A DNA stretch of 33,461 bases from Bacteroidota bacterium (GTDB lineage Bacteria > Bacteroidota > Bacteroidia > B-17B0 > Aurantibacillaceae): NCBI GenBank assembly GCA_025359355.1, contig JANYGR010000338.1:1-33461 (forward strand), in the 5' to 3' direction. The position numbers and the translations under genes were made by a program. Below, in pieces: positions 1 through 7,953 of the stretch. The notes beneath the pieces were generated by a model. The model was not told the origin of the DNA. It made no database searches and worked only from the letters and a program-made list of their open reading frames with translations. Positions within the stretch are counted from its first letter, which is position 1, and every line of letters starts with the position of its first letter.

Positions 1-375
1 AAATATCAAATTGCTCGTCACTATTATTTAGTAGGAGGTTACACATTCGAATTAGGAGAAGGTGGCAAACACGGTATCAATCCAAATGTAAAAGTAAAAA
101 CAGACGCTGCTTCTACGCAGTTAGATGTTAACTTAACATACATATATAACAGAGCGTTGTCAGTTGGTGTAACCTACCGTATGCAAGATGCAATCGCTCC
201 AATGATTGGGTACAAATTTCCAATGGGTCTTCGTATTGGCTATTCTTATGATGTTACTTTATCTAAAATCAAAGGATATAGCTCAGGAACACACGAAATT
301 TTATTAGGATTCTGCTTTAAACCAAAGAAAGAACCTAAAGTAACTACTTACCAAAATCCAAGATTTTTAGATTAA
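1..375 (+). CDS. PorP/SprF-family type IX secretion membrane protein, 3' end
   Basis: The reading frame is open from base 1 and ends at the stop at 373-375, so the gene begins outside the window. The visible ~124 residues look like the end of an outer-membrane beta-barrel: alternating polar/hydrophobic strands, Gly and Tyr rich, including YYLVGGYTFELGEG and LRIGYSYDVTLSKIKGYSSG, then GTHEILLGFCF close to the C-terminus. The stretch from IGYSYD to HEILLGF is typical of the PorP/SprF family, which works with the T9SS in delivering secreted proteins to the cell surface. Position just upstream of gldK matches the porP-porK-porL-porM-porN order known from Porphyromonas. The 178-bp gap to gldK shows no convincing TAnnTTTG promoter, so co-transcription is possible. 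Family call is firm; which paralogue it is cannot be told. Confidence 0.85.
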   Translation, partial: KYQIARHYYLVGGYTFELGEGGKHGINPNVKVKTDAASTQLDVNLTYIYNRALSVGVTYRMQDAIAPMIGYKFPMGLRIGYSYDVTLSKIKGYSSGTHEILLGFCFKPKKEPKVTTYQNPRFLD

Positions 376-553
376 TTGTAACCTTTTAAAAAAAAGTACG
401 TTAAAGTCCCTTACAACTTATATTTTAAATTGTTAATAAAGTGTTAATAAGACAAAATGTAACTTATTAAAGAGTTAGGGATTATAAACAACAAGAACGC
501 GACATAAGATTTATTCAAAATTTTATCTAGCAAAAAACTAAACAAACAGCACT

Positions 554-2098
554 ATGAAAAAACTAATTTTGTTAGCTTCGTTTATTGCAATTGTTACAGG
601 CTGTAACAAACGTGTCGGTGAGTTAATTGGAGTTCAAGGCAGAGAGAAATGGTTTCAACCAGATCCATTTGGTACAATGTACATTCCTATGGGATCTTAT
701 CACATGGGTCCTAGTGATGAAGAAGTTACTATGGCGCATACAGCTCACTCTAAAATGGTGTCTGTTCAAGCTTTCTATATTGATGATTCCGAAATCTCTA
801 ATAATGAATACCGTCAGTTTGTGTTTTGGGTTCGTGACTCAATTGCAAGAAAATTATTAGCTAATGGTGGTGGTCCGGATGCTGAAGAGTTTAAAATAGA
901 GCAACCTGATTATTTAGCAATGCATCCTATTTATACAGGTGATAATAATTTACAAGATCCTTACATTAATTGGGATTCTAAAATTAAATGGGATAGCGAT
1001 AATGAAGATTACCGTTTAGATTTACAACCAATGTATTTACCAGAAGGAGAGCGTTTTTACAATCGTAAAGAAATTGATTCTCGTAAATTAAATTATGAAT
1101 ACTATAGAATTGATATTCGTTTAGCTGCGGCTAAATCAAATCGTTTCATTCCACAAAAATCTCCAGATATTCAAGATGCTGCTCACGAATACAAAAAAGC
1201 AGATTATATCAATGGTGTTAACTTAAGTGATGGTGTTAATGGCGTACCGGGCACACCTTCAACTCCTGTTGGAGATCCAGGAAAAGACCCAAAAACGTTA
1301 GGTACATATAATGTATCTGATCAAGTAGCTGTTGGACAAGGTAATTATGTTCCTCGTGAGCGCAAGGGTGTTGATCGTTCAGTATTTATTTTAAAAGATG
1401 TTATTAATGTTTATCCTGATACATTAGCTTGGGTTCATGATTTTACATATTCTTTCAATGAACCTATGACTAACATGTATTTTTGGCATCCAGCTTATGA
1501 TGATTATCCTGTAGTTGGTGTTACATGGAAACAAGCTCGTGCATTTAGTATTTGGCGTTCAAACTTATTAAATAATTATTTAATAGGAACTGATCAATCA
1601 ATCGTTAATGATTTCCGTTTACCAACTGAATCTGAGTGGGAGTATGCTGCTCGTGGTGGAAATGATTTATCTCCATATCCTTGGGGCGGTCCATACATTC
1701 GTAACGCAAGAGGTTGTTTTTTAGGTAACTTTAAACCTTTACGTGGTTCTTATATTGATGATGGTGGTTTCCATTCTTTATATGTATATGCTTATAATCC
1801 TAATGATTATGGTTTATATTGTATGGCTGGTAACGTGGCTGAATGGACAAGTAATGCATTTGATGAATCAGCTTATGATTTTGCGCATGACTTAAATCCT
1901 GATTATGTATACGAAGCTCAAGATAAGGAAGCAAACGTATTAAAACGTAAAGTTATTCGTGGAGGTTCTTGGAAAGATGTAGGTTATTACTTACAAGTAA
2001 GTTCTAGAACTTACGAATACCAAGATACAGCAAAATGTTACATTGGTTTCCGTAACGTTATGACTTATTTAGGACGTGATAAAAATGATGAATTTTAA
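554..2098 (+). CDS. gldK: GldK/PorK, T9SS outer-membrane ring lipoprotein
   Basis: 514 residues. A lipoprotein signal is clear: MKKLILLASFIAIVTGC, with the lipidated Cys at residue 17. The rest is a formylglycine-generating-enzyme-like (FGE-sulfatase) fold with family landmarks: GSYHMG near residue 48, RLPTESEWEYAARGG near 355, GNVAEW near 425 and RGGSW near 467. In GldK the fold is used structurally. Known GldK/PorK forms, with GldN/PorN, the periplasmic ring of the type IX secretion system, attached to the outer membrane. A Gly/Pro-rich insertion around residues 226-245 looks like a flexible linker. It is first in the gldKLMN cluster; the start is supported by the lipobox. The leader has AGCACT directly before ATG, as does gldM. 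Confidence 0.96.
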   Translation: MKKLILLASFIAIVTGCNKRVGELIGVQGREKWFQPDPFGTMYIPMGSYHMGPSDEEVTMAHTAHSKMVSVQAFYIDDSEISNNEYRQFVFWVRDSIARKLLANGGGPDAEEFKIEQPDYLAMHPIYTGDNNLQDPYINWDSKIKWDSDNEDYRLDLQPMYLPEGERFYNRKEIDSRKLNYEYYRIDIRLAAAKSNRFIPQKSPDIQDAAHEYKKADYINGVNLSDGVNGVPGTPSTPVGDPGKDPKTLGTYNVSDQVAVGQGNYVPRERKGVDRSVFILKDVINVYPDTLAWVHDFTYSFNEPMTNMYFWHPAYDDYPVVGVTWKQARAFSIWRSNLLNNYLIGTDQSIVNDFRLPTESEWEYAARGGNDLSPYPWGGPYIRNARGCFLGNFKPLRGSYIDDGGFHSLYVYAYNPNDYGLYCMAGNVAEWTSNAFDESAYDFAHDLNPDYVYEAQDKEANVLKRKVIRGGSWKDVGYYLQVSSRTYEYQDTAKCYIGFRNVMTYLGRDKNDEF

Positions 2099-2205
2099 TC
2101 GTTCACCTTCTAAATTATTATTACCCGTATAAAAATAAACACAAACAAAAAATAAACACAATCAATTAACTAAACAAAAAATCACTAACTAAACAACCTA
2201 AAATC

Positions 2206-3000
2206 ATGAGTAAACTACCTAAAATTACCGGAGCGAAAAAAATGTTACACTTAGCTTCTTGTTTTGGCGCATCTATTGTTATTGTTGGCGCACTATTTAA
2301 AATTCAACACTGGCCAGGTTCAGATATCGCGATTATTGCGGGTTTAGGAACTGAAGCGATTTTGTTTATTATGTTTGGATTAGATATTCCTCATGAAGAA
2401 TATGATTGGACTTTAGCTTATCCTGAATTAGGTGGGATGGGAAGTCATGAAGAAGAAGCTCATGGTGTTAGCGGATTACCTGTTTCAAATCAATTAGATA
2501 CGATGTTAGCTGAAGCTAAAATCGGCCCTGAATTAATTGAAAGTTTAGGTACAGGAATGCGTTCATTAAGTGACAGTGCTTCTAAAATTGGAGACATCAG
2601 TAATGCTACAGTTGCAACAAATGAATATGTATCAAGTGTGCAAAGTGCTTCAAAAAATGTATCTCATTTAGCAGATACTTATAGTAAAGCGGCAGCTTCT
2701 ATATCAAGTTTAGCTGAATCAAATGATGCTGGTCATTCAATTGGCGAATCATTAAATTCAGTTTCTAAAAACTTATCTGCTTTAAATGCAACTTATGAAT
2801 TACAATTACAAGGTTCTAGAGGTCATTTAGATGCTACTGAGAAATTTTATGGTGGCTTATCTGATTTAATGAAAAACCTTCATGATTCAGTTGAAGATAC
2901 TAAAAAATACCGTGCAGAAATGTCTACTTTATCAACTAATTTATCAGCCCTTAACAGTATTTATGGAAATATGTTAGGTGCAATGAATTATAATAAATAA
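2206..3000 (+). CDS. gldL: GldL/PorL, T9SS inner-membrane motor subunit
   Basis: 264 residues. Two transmembrane helices are visible at about 14-32 and 41-59, with the family motif PHEEYDWTLAYPEL just after the second. Glu50, inside the second helix, lines up with the membrane glutamate implicated in proton use in Flavobacterium GldL. The remaining ~200 residues are Ser/Ala/Asn-rich and predicted helical, forming the cytoplasmic domain. Known role: GldL with GldM forms the proton-driven rotary motor that powers T9SS export and gliding. The gene sits 107 bp after gldK, in A-rich leader sequence with no obvious promoter, and 98 bp before gldM, a gap that contains a strong hairpin. Confidence 0.96.
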   Translation: MSKLPKITGAKKMLHLASCFGASIVIVGALFKIQHWPGSDIAIIAGLGTEAILFIMFGLDIPHEEYDWTLAYPELGGMGSHEEEAHGVSGLPVSNQLDTMLAEAKIGPELIESLGTGMRSLSDSASKIGDISNATVATNEYVSSVQSASKNVSHLADTYSKAAASISSLAESNDAGHSIGESLNSVSKNLSALNATYELQLQGSRGHLDATEKFYGGLSDLMKNLHDSVEDTKKYRAEMSTLSTNLSALNSIYGNMLGAMNYNK

Positions 3001-3015
3001 TCATCAGCCACTTAA

Positions 3016-3055
3016 AGATAAGTTGAACTGAGAATTATCTTGGTTCAACTTATTT
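3016..3055 (+). promoter_or_regulatory. Stem-loop between gldL and gldM
   Basis: Arms 3016-3028 and 3043-3055 pair over 13 positions. Eleven bases are perfectly complementary (ATAAGTTGAAC with GTTCAACTTAT), plus one G-U and one A-T pair. The loop is 14 bases. It lies 15 bases after the gldL stop. The sequence after it (TTATTTAACAA) has no long U tract, so it is a poor full terminator. It may be a partial terminator or a 3' stabiliser for the gldKL message; function is inferred. Confidence 0.6.
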
Positions 3056-3098
3056 AACAAACTAAACTTAAACTAAACTAAAAAAATATTATAGCACT

Positions 3099-4751
3099 AT
3101 GGGAGGCGGTAAAGAAACACCAAGACAGAAGATGATCGGTATGATGTACCTTGTACTAACGGCACTTTTGGCGATGAACGTATCAAAACAAATTTTACAC
3201 GGTTATGTTGCAGTGAACGAAAGTCTTGAGATAGCAAAAGAAAATATGCACGAAAACAATGAGCGTGTATTTAAGGCATTTGAAGATATGGCTGCTAATA
3301 CTGCATCAGCAAAACCTTATTTAGAAAAAGCAATTTTAGCCCAAAAAGAAATTATAGAGACCTATAAATATATTGGATTAGTTAAAACTAAAGTAATTGC
3401 TCATACTGAGAAAAAAGACGAGAAAACTGCTGATACCATGCATTTAGAATTCATGGAAAAGACTGGTCAAATTGATAATTATGATGCTCCAAGTGGTTTT
3501 TTAATTGGTTCTGAAGCTGCTAAACCTAAAACTGGTGAATTTACAGCAAATGAATTAAAAATTAAATTAAAAGGCTTATATGATAAATTAATTGGGATTG
3601 TTGATGGCATGCAAAAAGATCCTAAAATTAAATTACCTCAGGATGATTATGATGCTTTAAAAAAGAAATTAAAATCTATTGAACCTGATGAAACGCCAAT
3701 GATGGAAGGTAACGTAAAATTCGGATGGGAAGCTAAAAACTTTTACCATTTACCTGAAGCCGCTGTTGTAACTACCTTAAATAAAATGCAAGCTGATTTA
3801 AAAAACGTTGAAGCTGATATTTTACAAGTGTTCTCTGGAGCGAGTGGAAAATTAGCAATTAAATTTGATGCAATTAAAGCACGCGTTGTTGCACCATCTT
3901 CTTATATTCAAGCTGGTCAGCCATACGAAGCAGATATCTTTATTGCAGCCTCTTCTTCTAAATTAGGTGCAAATGATATGGAAATAATGATTGGAGTGGA
4001 TTCAGCAGGAGCTGCTGCTGGCACAAAAGGTACAATTGTTCCATTAGTAGGTGGCGAAGGGAAATATTCTGTAGGTACTGGTGGCCAAGGTGAACAAACG
4101 TATAAAGGTGTTATTAAATACAAAAATCCTGATGGGACTTTCAAATACTATCCATTTGGAGGCACTTATATGGTGGCTGCTCCAGCTTTAGCAGTATCTG
4201 CCGAACAAATGAAAGTATTTTATGTGGGTGTTCCCAATCCTATCTTAGTTTCAGCTGCTGGTGTTTCTCCTACAGACTTACAAGTTACTGCTTCTGGTGG
4301 TGGCGCTCGATTAACTCCAAAAGGCGGAGGAAAATTTGAAGGTATATTTACAACCCCAGGAGAATGTACTATTTCAGCTTCTGCAAAAGGAAAGCCTCAA
4401 GGAAGTTCTAAATTTAAAGTAAAGCCTTTACCAAAACCAGAATTAAAATTAGCTGGTAGTTTTTCTCCTCAAACTTTAACAAAAGGGCAAGCTTCTCAAA
4501 TTGCAGGTTTAGGTGCTGGAGCAAACGGATTTGAATTCCAAGCAAATTTTATTGTAATTGGATGGGAAGTTACAGCTAAGAATCAAGGTAAATTAGTGCA
4601 AAAAGAAGGTTCAGGAAATAATTTGGATGCTGATGCTCAGAGTTATTGCAGAAAAGCTGATGTTGGGTCAAAAGTATATATTGATGCTAAAGTAAAAGGA
4701 CCAGATGGTAAAACTAATTCCGTTACTTGCGCATTTAAAATTACCAAATAG
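3099..4751 (+). CDS. gldM: GldM/PorM, T9SS motor shaft subunit
   Basis: 550 residues. The N-terminus carries the family hallmark GGGKETPRQKMIGMMYLVL, leading into a single inner-membrane helix at about 12-28. The large remainder is periplasmic: a helical first domain to about residue 220, then beta-rich Gly/Pro segments, consistent with the four-domain rod known for GldM/PorM. Known role: dimeric shaft that crosses the periplasm, couples the GldL motor to the GldK-GldN ring and drives secretion and gliding. It is slightly longer than typical Flavobacterium versions, within family range. It is followed by gldN after 26 bp, so the two are surely co-transcribed. Confidence 0.96.
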   Translation: MGGGKETPRQKMIGMMYLVLTALLAMNVSKQILHGYVAVNESLEIAKENMHENNERVFKAFEDMAANTASAKPYLEKAILAQKEIIETYKYIGLVKTKVIAHTEKKDEKTADTMHLEFMEKTGQIDNYDAPSGFLIGSEAAKPKTGEFTANELKIKLKGLYDKLIGIVDGMQKDPKIKLPQDDYDALKKKLKSIEPDETPMMEGNVKFGWEAKNFYHLPEAAVVTTLNKMQADLKNVEADILQVFSGASGKLAIKFDAIKARVVAPSSYIQAGQPYEADIFIAASSSKLGANDMEIMIGVDSAGAAAGTKGTIVPLVGGEGKYSVGTGGQGEQTYKGVIKYKNPDGTFKYYPFGGTYMVAAPALAVSAEQMKVFYVGVPNPILVSAAGVSPTDLQVTASGGGARLTPKGGGKFEGIFTTPGECTISASAKGKPQGSSKFKVKPLPKPELKLAGSFSPQTLTKGQASQIAGLGAGANGFEFQANFIVIGWEVTAKNQGKLVQKEGSGNNLDADAQSYCRKADVGSKVYIDAKVKGPDGKTNSVTCAFKITK

Positions 4752-4777
4752 TACTGTACACTAAAAAAATAGAAACC

Positions 4778-5638
4778 ATGAAAAATCTCAAAAGTCTAAT
4801 ATTTGTAGCAATTATAGCTTTTACAGCTATTAATATCCATGCTCAACCAGGGGTATTTCAACCAGGTGATTATAGAGATGGAATCTATGATAAAGAAAAC
4901 TCTACTAACAGAAGATTCATTCCTTATACTCACCTTCGAGAAGCAGATGTTTCTTGGGAGAAGCGTGTTTGGCGTAGATTAGATATGCGAGAAAAACAAA
5001 ATCAACAATTGTATTACCCTATCGAGCCTGTTGTTAGTCGTATTTCTTTTGCTCAGCTTTTAATTAAGTATATTTTAACTGGAGAAATAAAAGCGTTTAA
5101 AGATGAGGAGTTCTTAATTCCATTAGAACTATCCTCTGTTCGTAAAAGCATTGTATTGCAAGAAGATTCAGCTGATGTTGAAGAATTTGACAAAGACGGA
5201 AATCCATTTATGGTAAAAAAACCAGGGTTAACAGATTCTACATGGATTTTTGAAAATTTCACATCTTTAGAGTTAAAAGAAGATTGGTTTTTTGATAAAC
5301 AAAAATCAGTATTAGAAGTACGAATATTATCAATGGGAGTTAATGTTTTGAAACCTAAAAAAGAAGATTTAGGTCCATTCAATTTATTTTGGGTATACTT
5401 CCCTGCTTGTCGTCCTTATTTTGCTAAACATGAAGTTTACAATGCTAAAAATGATGCTGAAAGAAGAACATTTGAAGACATCTTTTGGAAAAGACAATTT
5501 TCTAGTGTTGCATACAAAGAAACAAATGTATTTGATCGAGAAATTGAACGATACAGTAAAGGTATAGATGCGTTGTTAGAATCTGATCGTATCAAAAATG
5601 ATATCTTTAGATGGGAACATGATTTATGGCATTTCTAA
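4778..5638 (+). CDS. gldN: GldN/PorN, T9SS periplasmic ring protein
   Basis: 286 residues. A Sec signal peptide ends near AINIHA-Q (cleavage about residue 22/23). The mature protein begins with the family pattern PGVFQPGDYRDGIYDKEN, followed by READVSWEKRVWRRLDMREK and the charged, aromatic-rich body typical of GldN. Known role: forms the periplasmic ring with the lipoprotein GldK and contacts GldM. It is the last gene of the cluster; a strong intrinsic terminator follows 17 bp after the stop. Length is normal for the family and no damage is seen. Confidence 0.95.
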   Translation: MKNLKSLIFVAIIAFTAINIHAQPGVFQPGDYRDGIYDKENSTNRRFIPYTHLREADVSWEKRVWRRLDMREKQNQQLYYPIEPVVSRISFAQLLIKYILTGEIKAFKDEEFLIPLELSSVRKSIVLQEDSADVEEFDKDGNPFMVKKPGLTDSTWIFENFTSLELKEDWFFDKQKSVLEVRILSMGVNVLKPKKEDLGPFNLFWVYFPACRPYFAKHEVYNAKNDAERRTFEDIFWKRQFSSVAYKETNVFDREIERYSKGIDALLESDRIKNDIFRWEHDLWHF

Positions 5639-5655
5639 ATATTATAATTAAACTT

Positions 5656-5686
5656 AAAAATCCTCTGAGTAATCAGGGGATTTTTT
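5656..5686 (+). terminator. Intrinsic terminator of the gld cluster
   Basis: Arms AATCCTCTGA (5659-5668) and TCAGGGGATT (5673-5682) pair over 10 positions with a single G-U, closed by the 4-base loop GTAA. Five A bases precede the stem and a T tract runs through 5681-5686. It sits directly after gldN. Confidence 0.9.
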
Positions 5687-5781
5687 ATTTATGAAACTTG
5701 CTAATATTATTCACAATTATATAAATGTGATATATTAAATAGCATAACAACTAAATTAAAACAAAGTAAAAAATTAGACAT

Positions 5782-5812
5782 AAAAAAACTCCTATAAATA
5801 AAATATATAGGA
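5782..5812 (-). terminator. Intrinsic terminator of atpD-atpC
   Basis: Read on the minus strand, arms TCCTATA (5806-5812) and TATAGGA (5790-5796) form a 7-bp stem with a 9-base AT loop. One G and seven T bases (5782-5788) follow. It lies 25 bp past the atpC stop and faces the gldN terminator across a convergent gap of ~200 bp that otherwise shows nothing. Confidence 0.75.
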
Positions 5813-5837
5813 ATTAAATTCTAATCCGAAGTAAATC

Positions 5838-6074
5838 TTATTCTGCTAAAACAATTACTGAATTTTTAAGTACTTCTACCACACCACCTTTAACTGCAAA
5901 TGAATGTGTGGTATTATTTTCTTCAACTAATTCAATAGTGCCACTTTTAAGAGTAGCAATCATTGCGGCATGATTATTTAATAATCCAAAAGAACCTTCA
6001 GATCCAGGAAATACAGCTGATTTCACCTGTCCTTCAAATACTTTTTTATCGGGTGTAATTATTTCTAATTTCAT
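5838..6074 (-). CDS. atpC: F1Fo ATP synthase epsilon subunit, short form
   Basis: 78 residues. This is the N-terminal beta-sandwich of the epsilon subunit: MKLEIITPDKKVFEGQ at the start, then SAVFPGSEGSFGLLNNHAAM, the family core, ending in VKGGVVEVLKNSVIVLAE. The C-terminal helical hairpin that inhibits ATPase activity in E. coli epsilon is absent. Short epsilon subunits of this kind are usual in Bacteroidota, so I read this as intact rather than truncated. Role: central-stalk subunit linking the F1 head to the c-ring. It lies 65 bp after atpD, separated by a strong hairpin. Confidence 0.93.
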   Translation of the reverse strand: MKLEIITPDKKVFEGQVKSAVFPGSEGSFGLLNNHAAMIATLKSGTIELVEENNTTHSFAVKGGVVEVLKNSVIVLAE

Positions 6075-6083
6075 TTCTATTTA

Positions 6084-6130
6084 GATTAAAGATTAAAGAT
6101 TAAAGATGGTTGTCTTAAATCTTTAATCTT
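6084..6130 (-). repeat. Heptamer repeat and stem-loop between atpD and atpC
   Basis: Three copies of GATTAAA plus GAT run tandemly at 6084-6107. The sequence AAGATTAAAGAT (6096-6107) is perfectly complementary over 12 bases to ATCTTTAATCTT (6119-6130), with an 11-base loop; the repeat also offers a second register for the pairing at 6089-6100. The stem lies between the atpD stop and the atpC start. No GC and no long U tract, so it is more likely a message-processing or translation-modulating hairpin than a terminator (inference). Confidence 0.6.
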
Positions 6131-6139
6131 GAGTCAATA

Positions 6140-7648
6140 TTATTTAGAGTCAGCTAAAATTTTCTTACCTTTTTCAATAGCTTCTTCAATGTTACCTACT
6201 AAGTTAAATGCAGCTTCAGGATACTCATCAACTTTACCATCTAAAATCATATTAAATCCTTTGATCGTATCTTCGATTGGAACTAATACTCCTTTTAAAC
6301 CTGTAAATTGCTCAGCTACGTGGAAAGGTTGAGATAAGAAACGTTGAACACGACGTGCGCGGTGAACTGTTAATTTATCTTCTTCGCTTAACTCATCCAT
6401 ACCTAAGATTGCGATGATATCTTGTAATTCTTTGTAACGTTGTAAAGTTAATTTAACACGTTGAGCACAGTTGTAATGAGCATCTCCAATTACTGTAGGT
6501 GTTAAGATACGAGAAGTAGAATCTAATGGATCTACGGCAGGATAAATACCTAGCTCTGCAATTTTACGACTTAATACAGTAGTTGCATCTAAGTGAGCAA
6601 ATGTAGTTGCCGGAGCTGGATCGGTTAAGTCATCCGCAGGTACGTATACCGCTTGTACTGAAGTAATAGATCCTTTTTTAGTTGAAGTAATACGCTCTTG
6701 CATCGCTCCCATTTCTGAAGCTAATGTTGGTTGGTAACCTACCGCAGAAGGCATACGACCTAATAAGGCAGATACCTCAGCACCAGCTTGCGTAAAACGG
6801 AAGATATTATCAACGAAGAATAAGATATCACGACCTGGACCAGTACCATCTCCATCACGGAAATATTCTGCCATGGTTAATCCTGATAATGCTACACGAG
6901 CACGTGCTCCAGGAGGCTCATTCATTTGTCCGAAAACCAGTGTTGCTTTTGAATCTTCTAAAGCTTTTAAATCTACTTTAGTTAAATCCCAACCACCTTT
7001 TTCCATATCATGTTTAAAGGCATCACCGTATTTAATAACGTCTGATTCGATAAACTCACGTAATAAGTCATTTCCTTCACGAGTACGCTCTCCAACACCT
7101 GCAAATACTGATAAACCAGCATAAGCTTTAGCGATGTTGTTTACCAACTCCATGATTAATACTGTTTTACCAACACCTGCACCACCAAACAAACCAATTT
7201 TACCACCTTTTGAATATGGCTCAATTAAATCGATTACTTTAATACCTGTAAATAATACTTCTGATGAAGTAGATAAATCTTCGAAACGAGGAGCAGGGCG
7301 GTGAATAGATACACCATCATCTTTTTTCATGGTATTGATACCATCAATAGCATCACCTACTACGTTAAATAAACGACCTTTTACTTTATCGCCAATTGGC
7401 ATTTTAATAGCAGATCCTGTCATTTTCACTTCCATACCACGGCATAAACCATCAGTACTATCCATGGCAATGGTACGAACCATATCTTCACCTATATGTT
7501 TTTGAACTTCTAAAATTAAAGGTGTTCCGCCTACGCGAACAATCTCTAATGCATCCAAAATACTAGGAAGTGTTCCTCCGTTTAAATCAAAACTAACGTC
7601 CACTACGGGACCAATAACTTGAGCAATTTTACCAACTTGGTTAGACAT
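6140..7648 (-). CDS. atpD: F1Fo ATP synthase beta subunit
   Basis: 502 residues, full length. The Walker A motif GGAGVGKT is at 155-162, the catalytic glutamate is in GERTREGND (Glu187), and the C-terminal DELSEEDKL segment and the signature P-S-x-x-G-Y-Q-P are present. Role: catalytic subunit making ATP in the F1 head at the cytoplasmic face of the inner membrane. Only atpD and atpC are here; the other ATP synthase genes are not in the window, a split often seen in Bacteroidota. A good promoter lies just upstream at 7675-7707. Confidence 0.98.
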   Translation of the reverse strand: MSNQVGKIAQVIGPVVDVSFDLNGGTLPSILDALEIVRVGGTPLILEVQKHIGEDMVRTIAMDSTDGLCRGMEVKMTGSAIKMPIGDKVKGRLFNVVGDAIDGINTMKKDDGVSIHRPAPRFEDLSTSSEVLFTGIKVIDLIEPYSKGGKIGLFGGAGVGKTVLIMELVNNIAKAYAGLSVFAGVGERTREGNDLLREFIESDVIKYGDAFKHDMEKGGWDLTKVDLKALEDSKATLVFGQMNEPPGARARVALSGLTMAEYFRDGDGTGPGRDILFFVDNIFRFTQAGAEVSALLGRMPSAVGYQPTLASEMGAMQERITSTKKGSITSVQAVYVPADDLTDPAPATTFAHLDATTVLSRKIAELGIYPAVDPLDSTSRILTPTVIGDAHYNCAQRVKLTLQRYKELQDIIAILGMDELSEEDKLTVHRARRVQRFLSQPFHVAEQFTGLKGVLVPIEDTIKGFNMILDGKVDEYPEAAFNLVGNIEEAIEKGKKILADSK

Positions 7649-7674
7649 GTTAAATGTGTTTTTTAAATTCGGGG

Positions 7675-7707
7675 CAAATGTAGTATTTTATTATTAAAAA
7701 CCGCAAC
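7675..7707 (-). promoter_or_regulatory. Promoter of atpD-atpC
   Basis: On the minus strand, GTTG (7704-7707) is followed after 21 bases by TACATTTG (7675-7682), matching the Bacteroidota -33 TTG/TTTG and -7 TAnnTTTG consensus. The -7 element lies about 27 bases before the atpD start codon, implying a very short leader. Confidence 0.6.
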
Positions 7708-7953
7708 GTTAGCTCATCATTTTTAATATGAAAGTTGAGAAAGTTTGAAGCCTGATATTAAGATGAGTATAGGTAATGTCCATTTATCTATGTAAAGGTA
7801 ATGTCTGGAAATATTCAATAAACTGTGTCTGTTATAAATTTATATATTTGTATCGTTGAATAGGAATATAAACAGACCCTAATGGGGTGCAACCGCTTGA
7901 TATACATTCAAACGACAAAATAATTGTAAAAGCATTTACATCCAGTAACAAAA
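7708..7953. other. Intergenic stretch with IS-end-like sequence
   Basis: No gene is evident here. It contains a 10-bp direct repeat AGGTAATGTC (7771-7780 and 7796-7805) spaced 25 bp, then the tract AATAAACTGTGTCTG (7817-7831). GTCTGTTATA (7827-7836) and TATAAACAGAC (7867-7877) form an imperfect inverted pair. Spaced AGGTAATGTC units recall the repeated transposase sites at ends of some IS21-like elements, but no transposase gene is present. I read it as a possible insertion scar. Confidence 0.3.
7843..7850 (+). promoter_or_regulatory. Possible -7 element for the small-ORF/beta-barrel unit
   Basis: TATATTTG fits TAnnTTTG. The upstream -33 region is weak (CTG, 17 bases away). It lies about 100 bases before the 55-codon ORF, within the IS-like stretch, so it might be an outward-facing element promoter. 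Low confidence. Confidence 0.3.

Noticed and set aside
376..553. A dedicated promoter for gldK in the gap after the PorP/SprF gene
   Set aside because: No TAnnTTTG box with a suitable upstream TTG was found; AT richness alone is not evidence.
627..860. Small + strand frame inside gldK, and similar antisense or out-of-frame ORFs throughout (for example 3917-4144, 6873-7124, 11160-11516, 16797-16991)
   Set aside because: They lie wholly within strong protein-coding genes in other frames, lack signal or domain features, and show the composition expected from shadows.
554..2098. GldK as a true formylglycine-generating enzyme or sulfatase modifier
   Set aside because: The FGE-like fold is present, but the lipobox and the place in the gldKLMN cluster identify GldK, where the fold is structural.
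5838..6074. Epsilon subunit seeming truncated (no C-terminal helices)
   Set aside because: Short epsilon subunits are normal in Bacteroidota and the frame ends cleanly, so it is not a broken gene.
6084..6107. Tandem GATTAAA units as a CRISPR-like array
   Set aside because: Seven-base head-to-tail units without spacers; not a CRISPR repeat.
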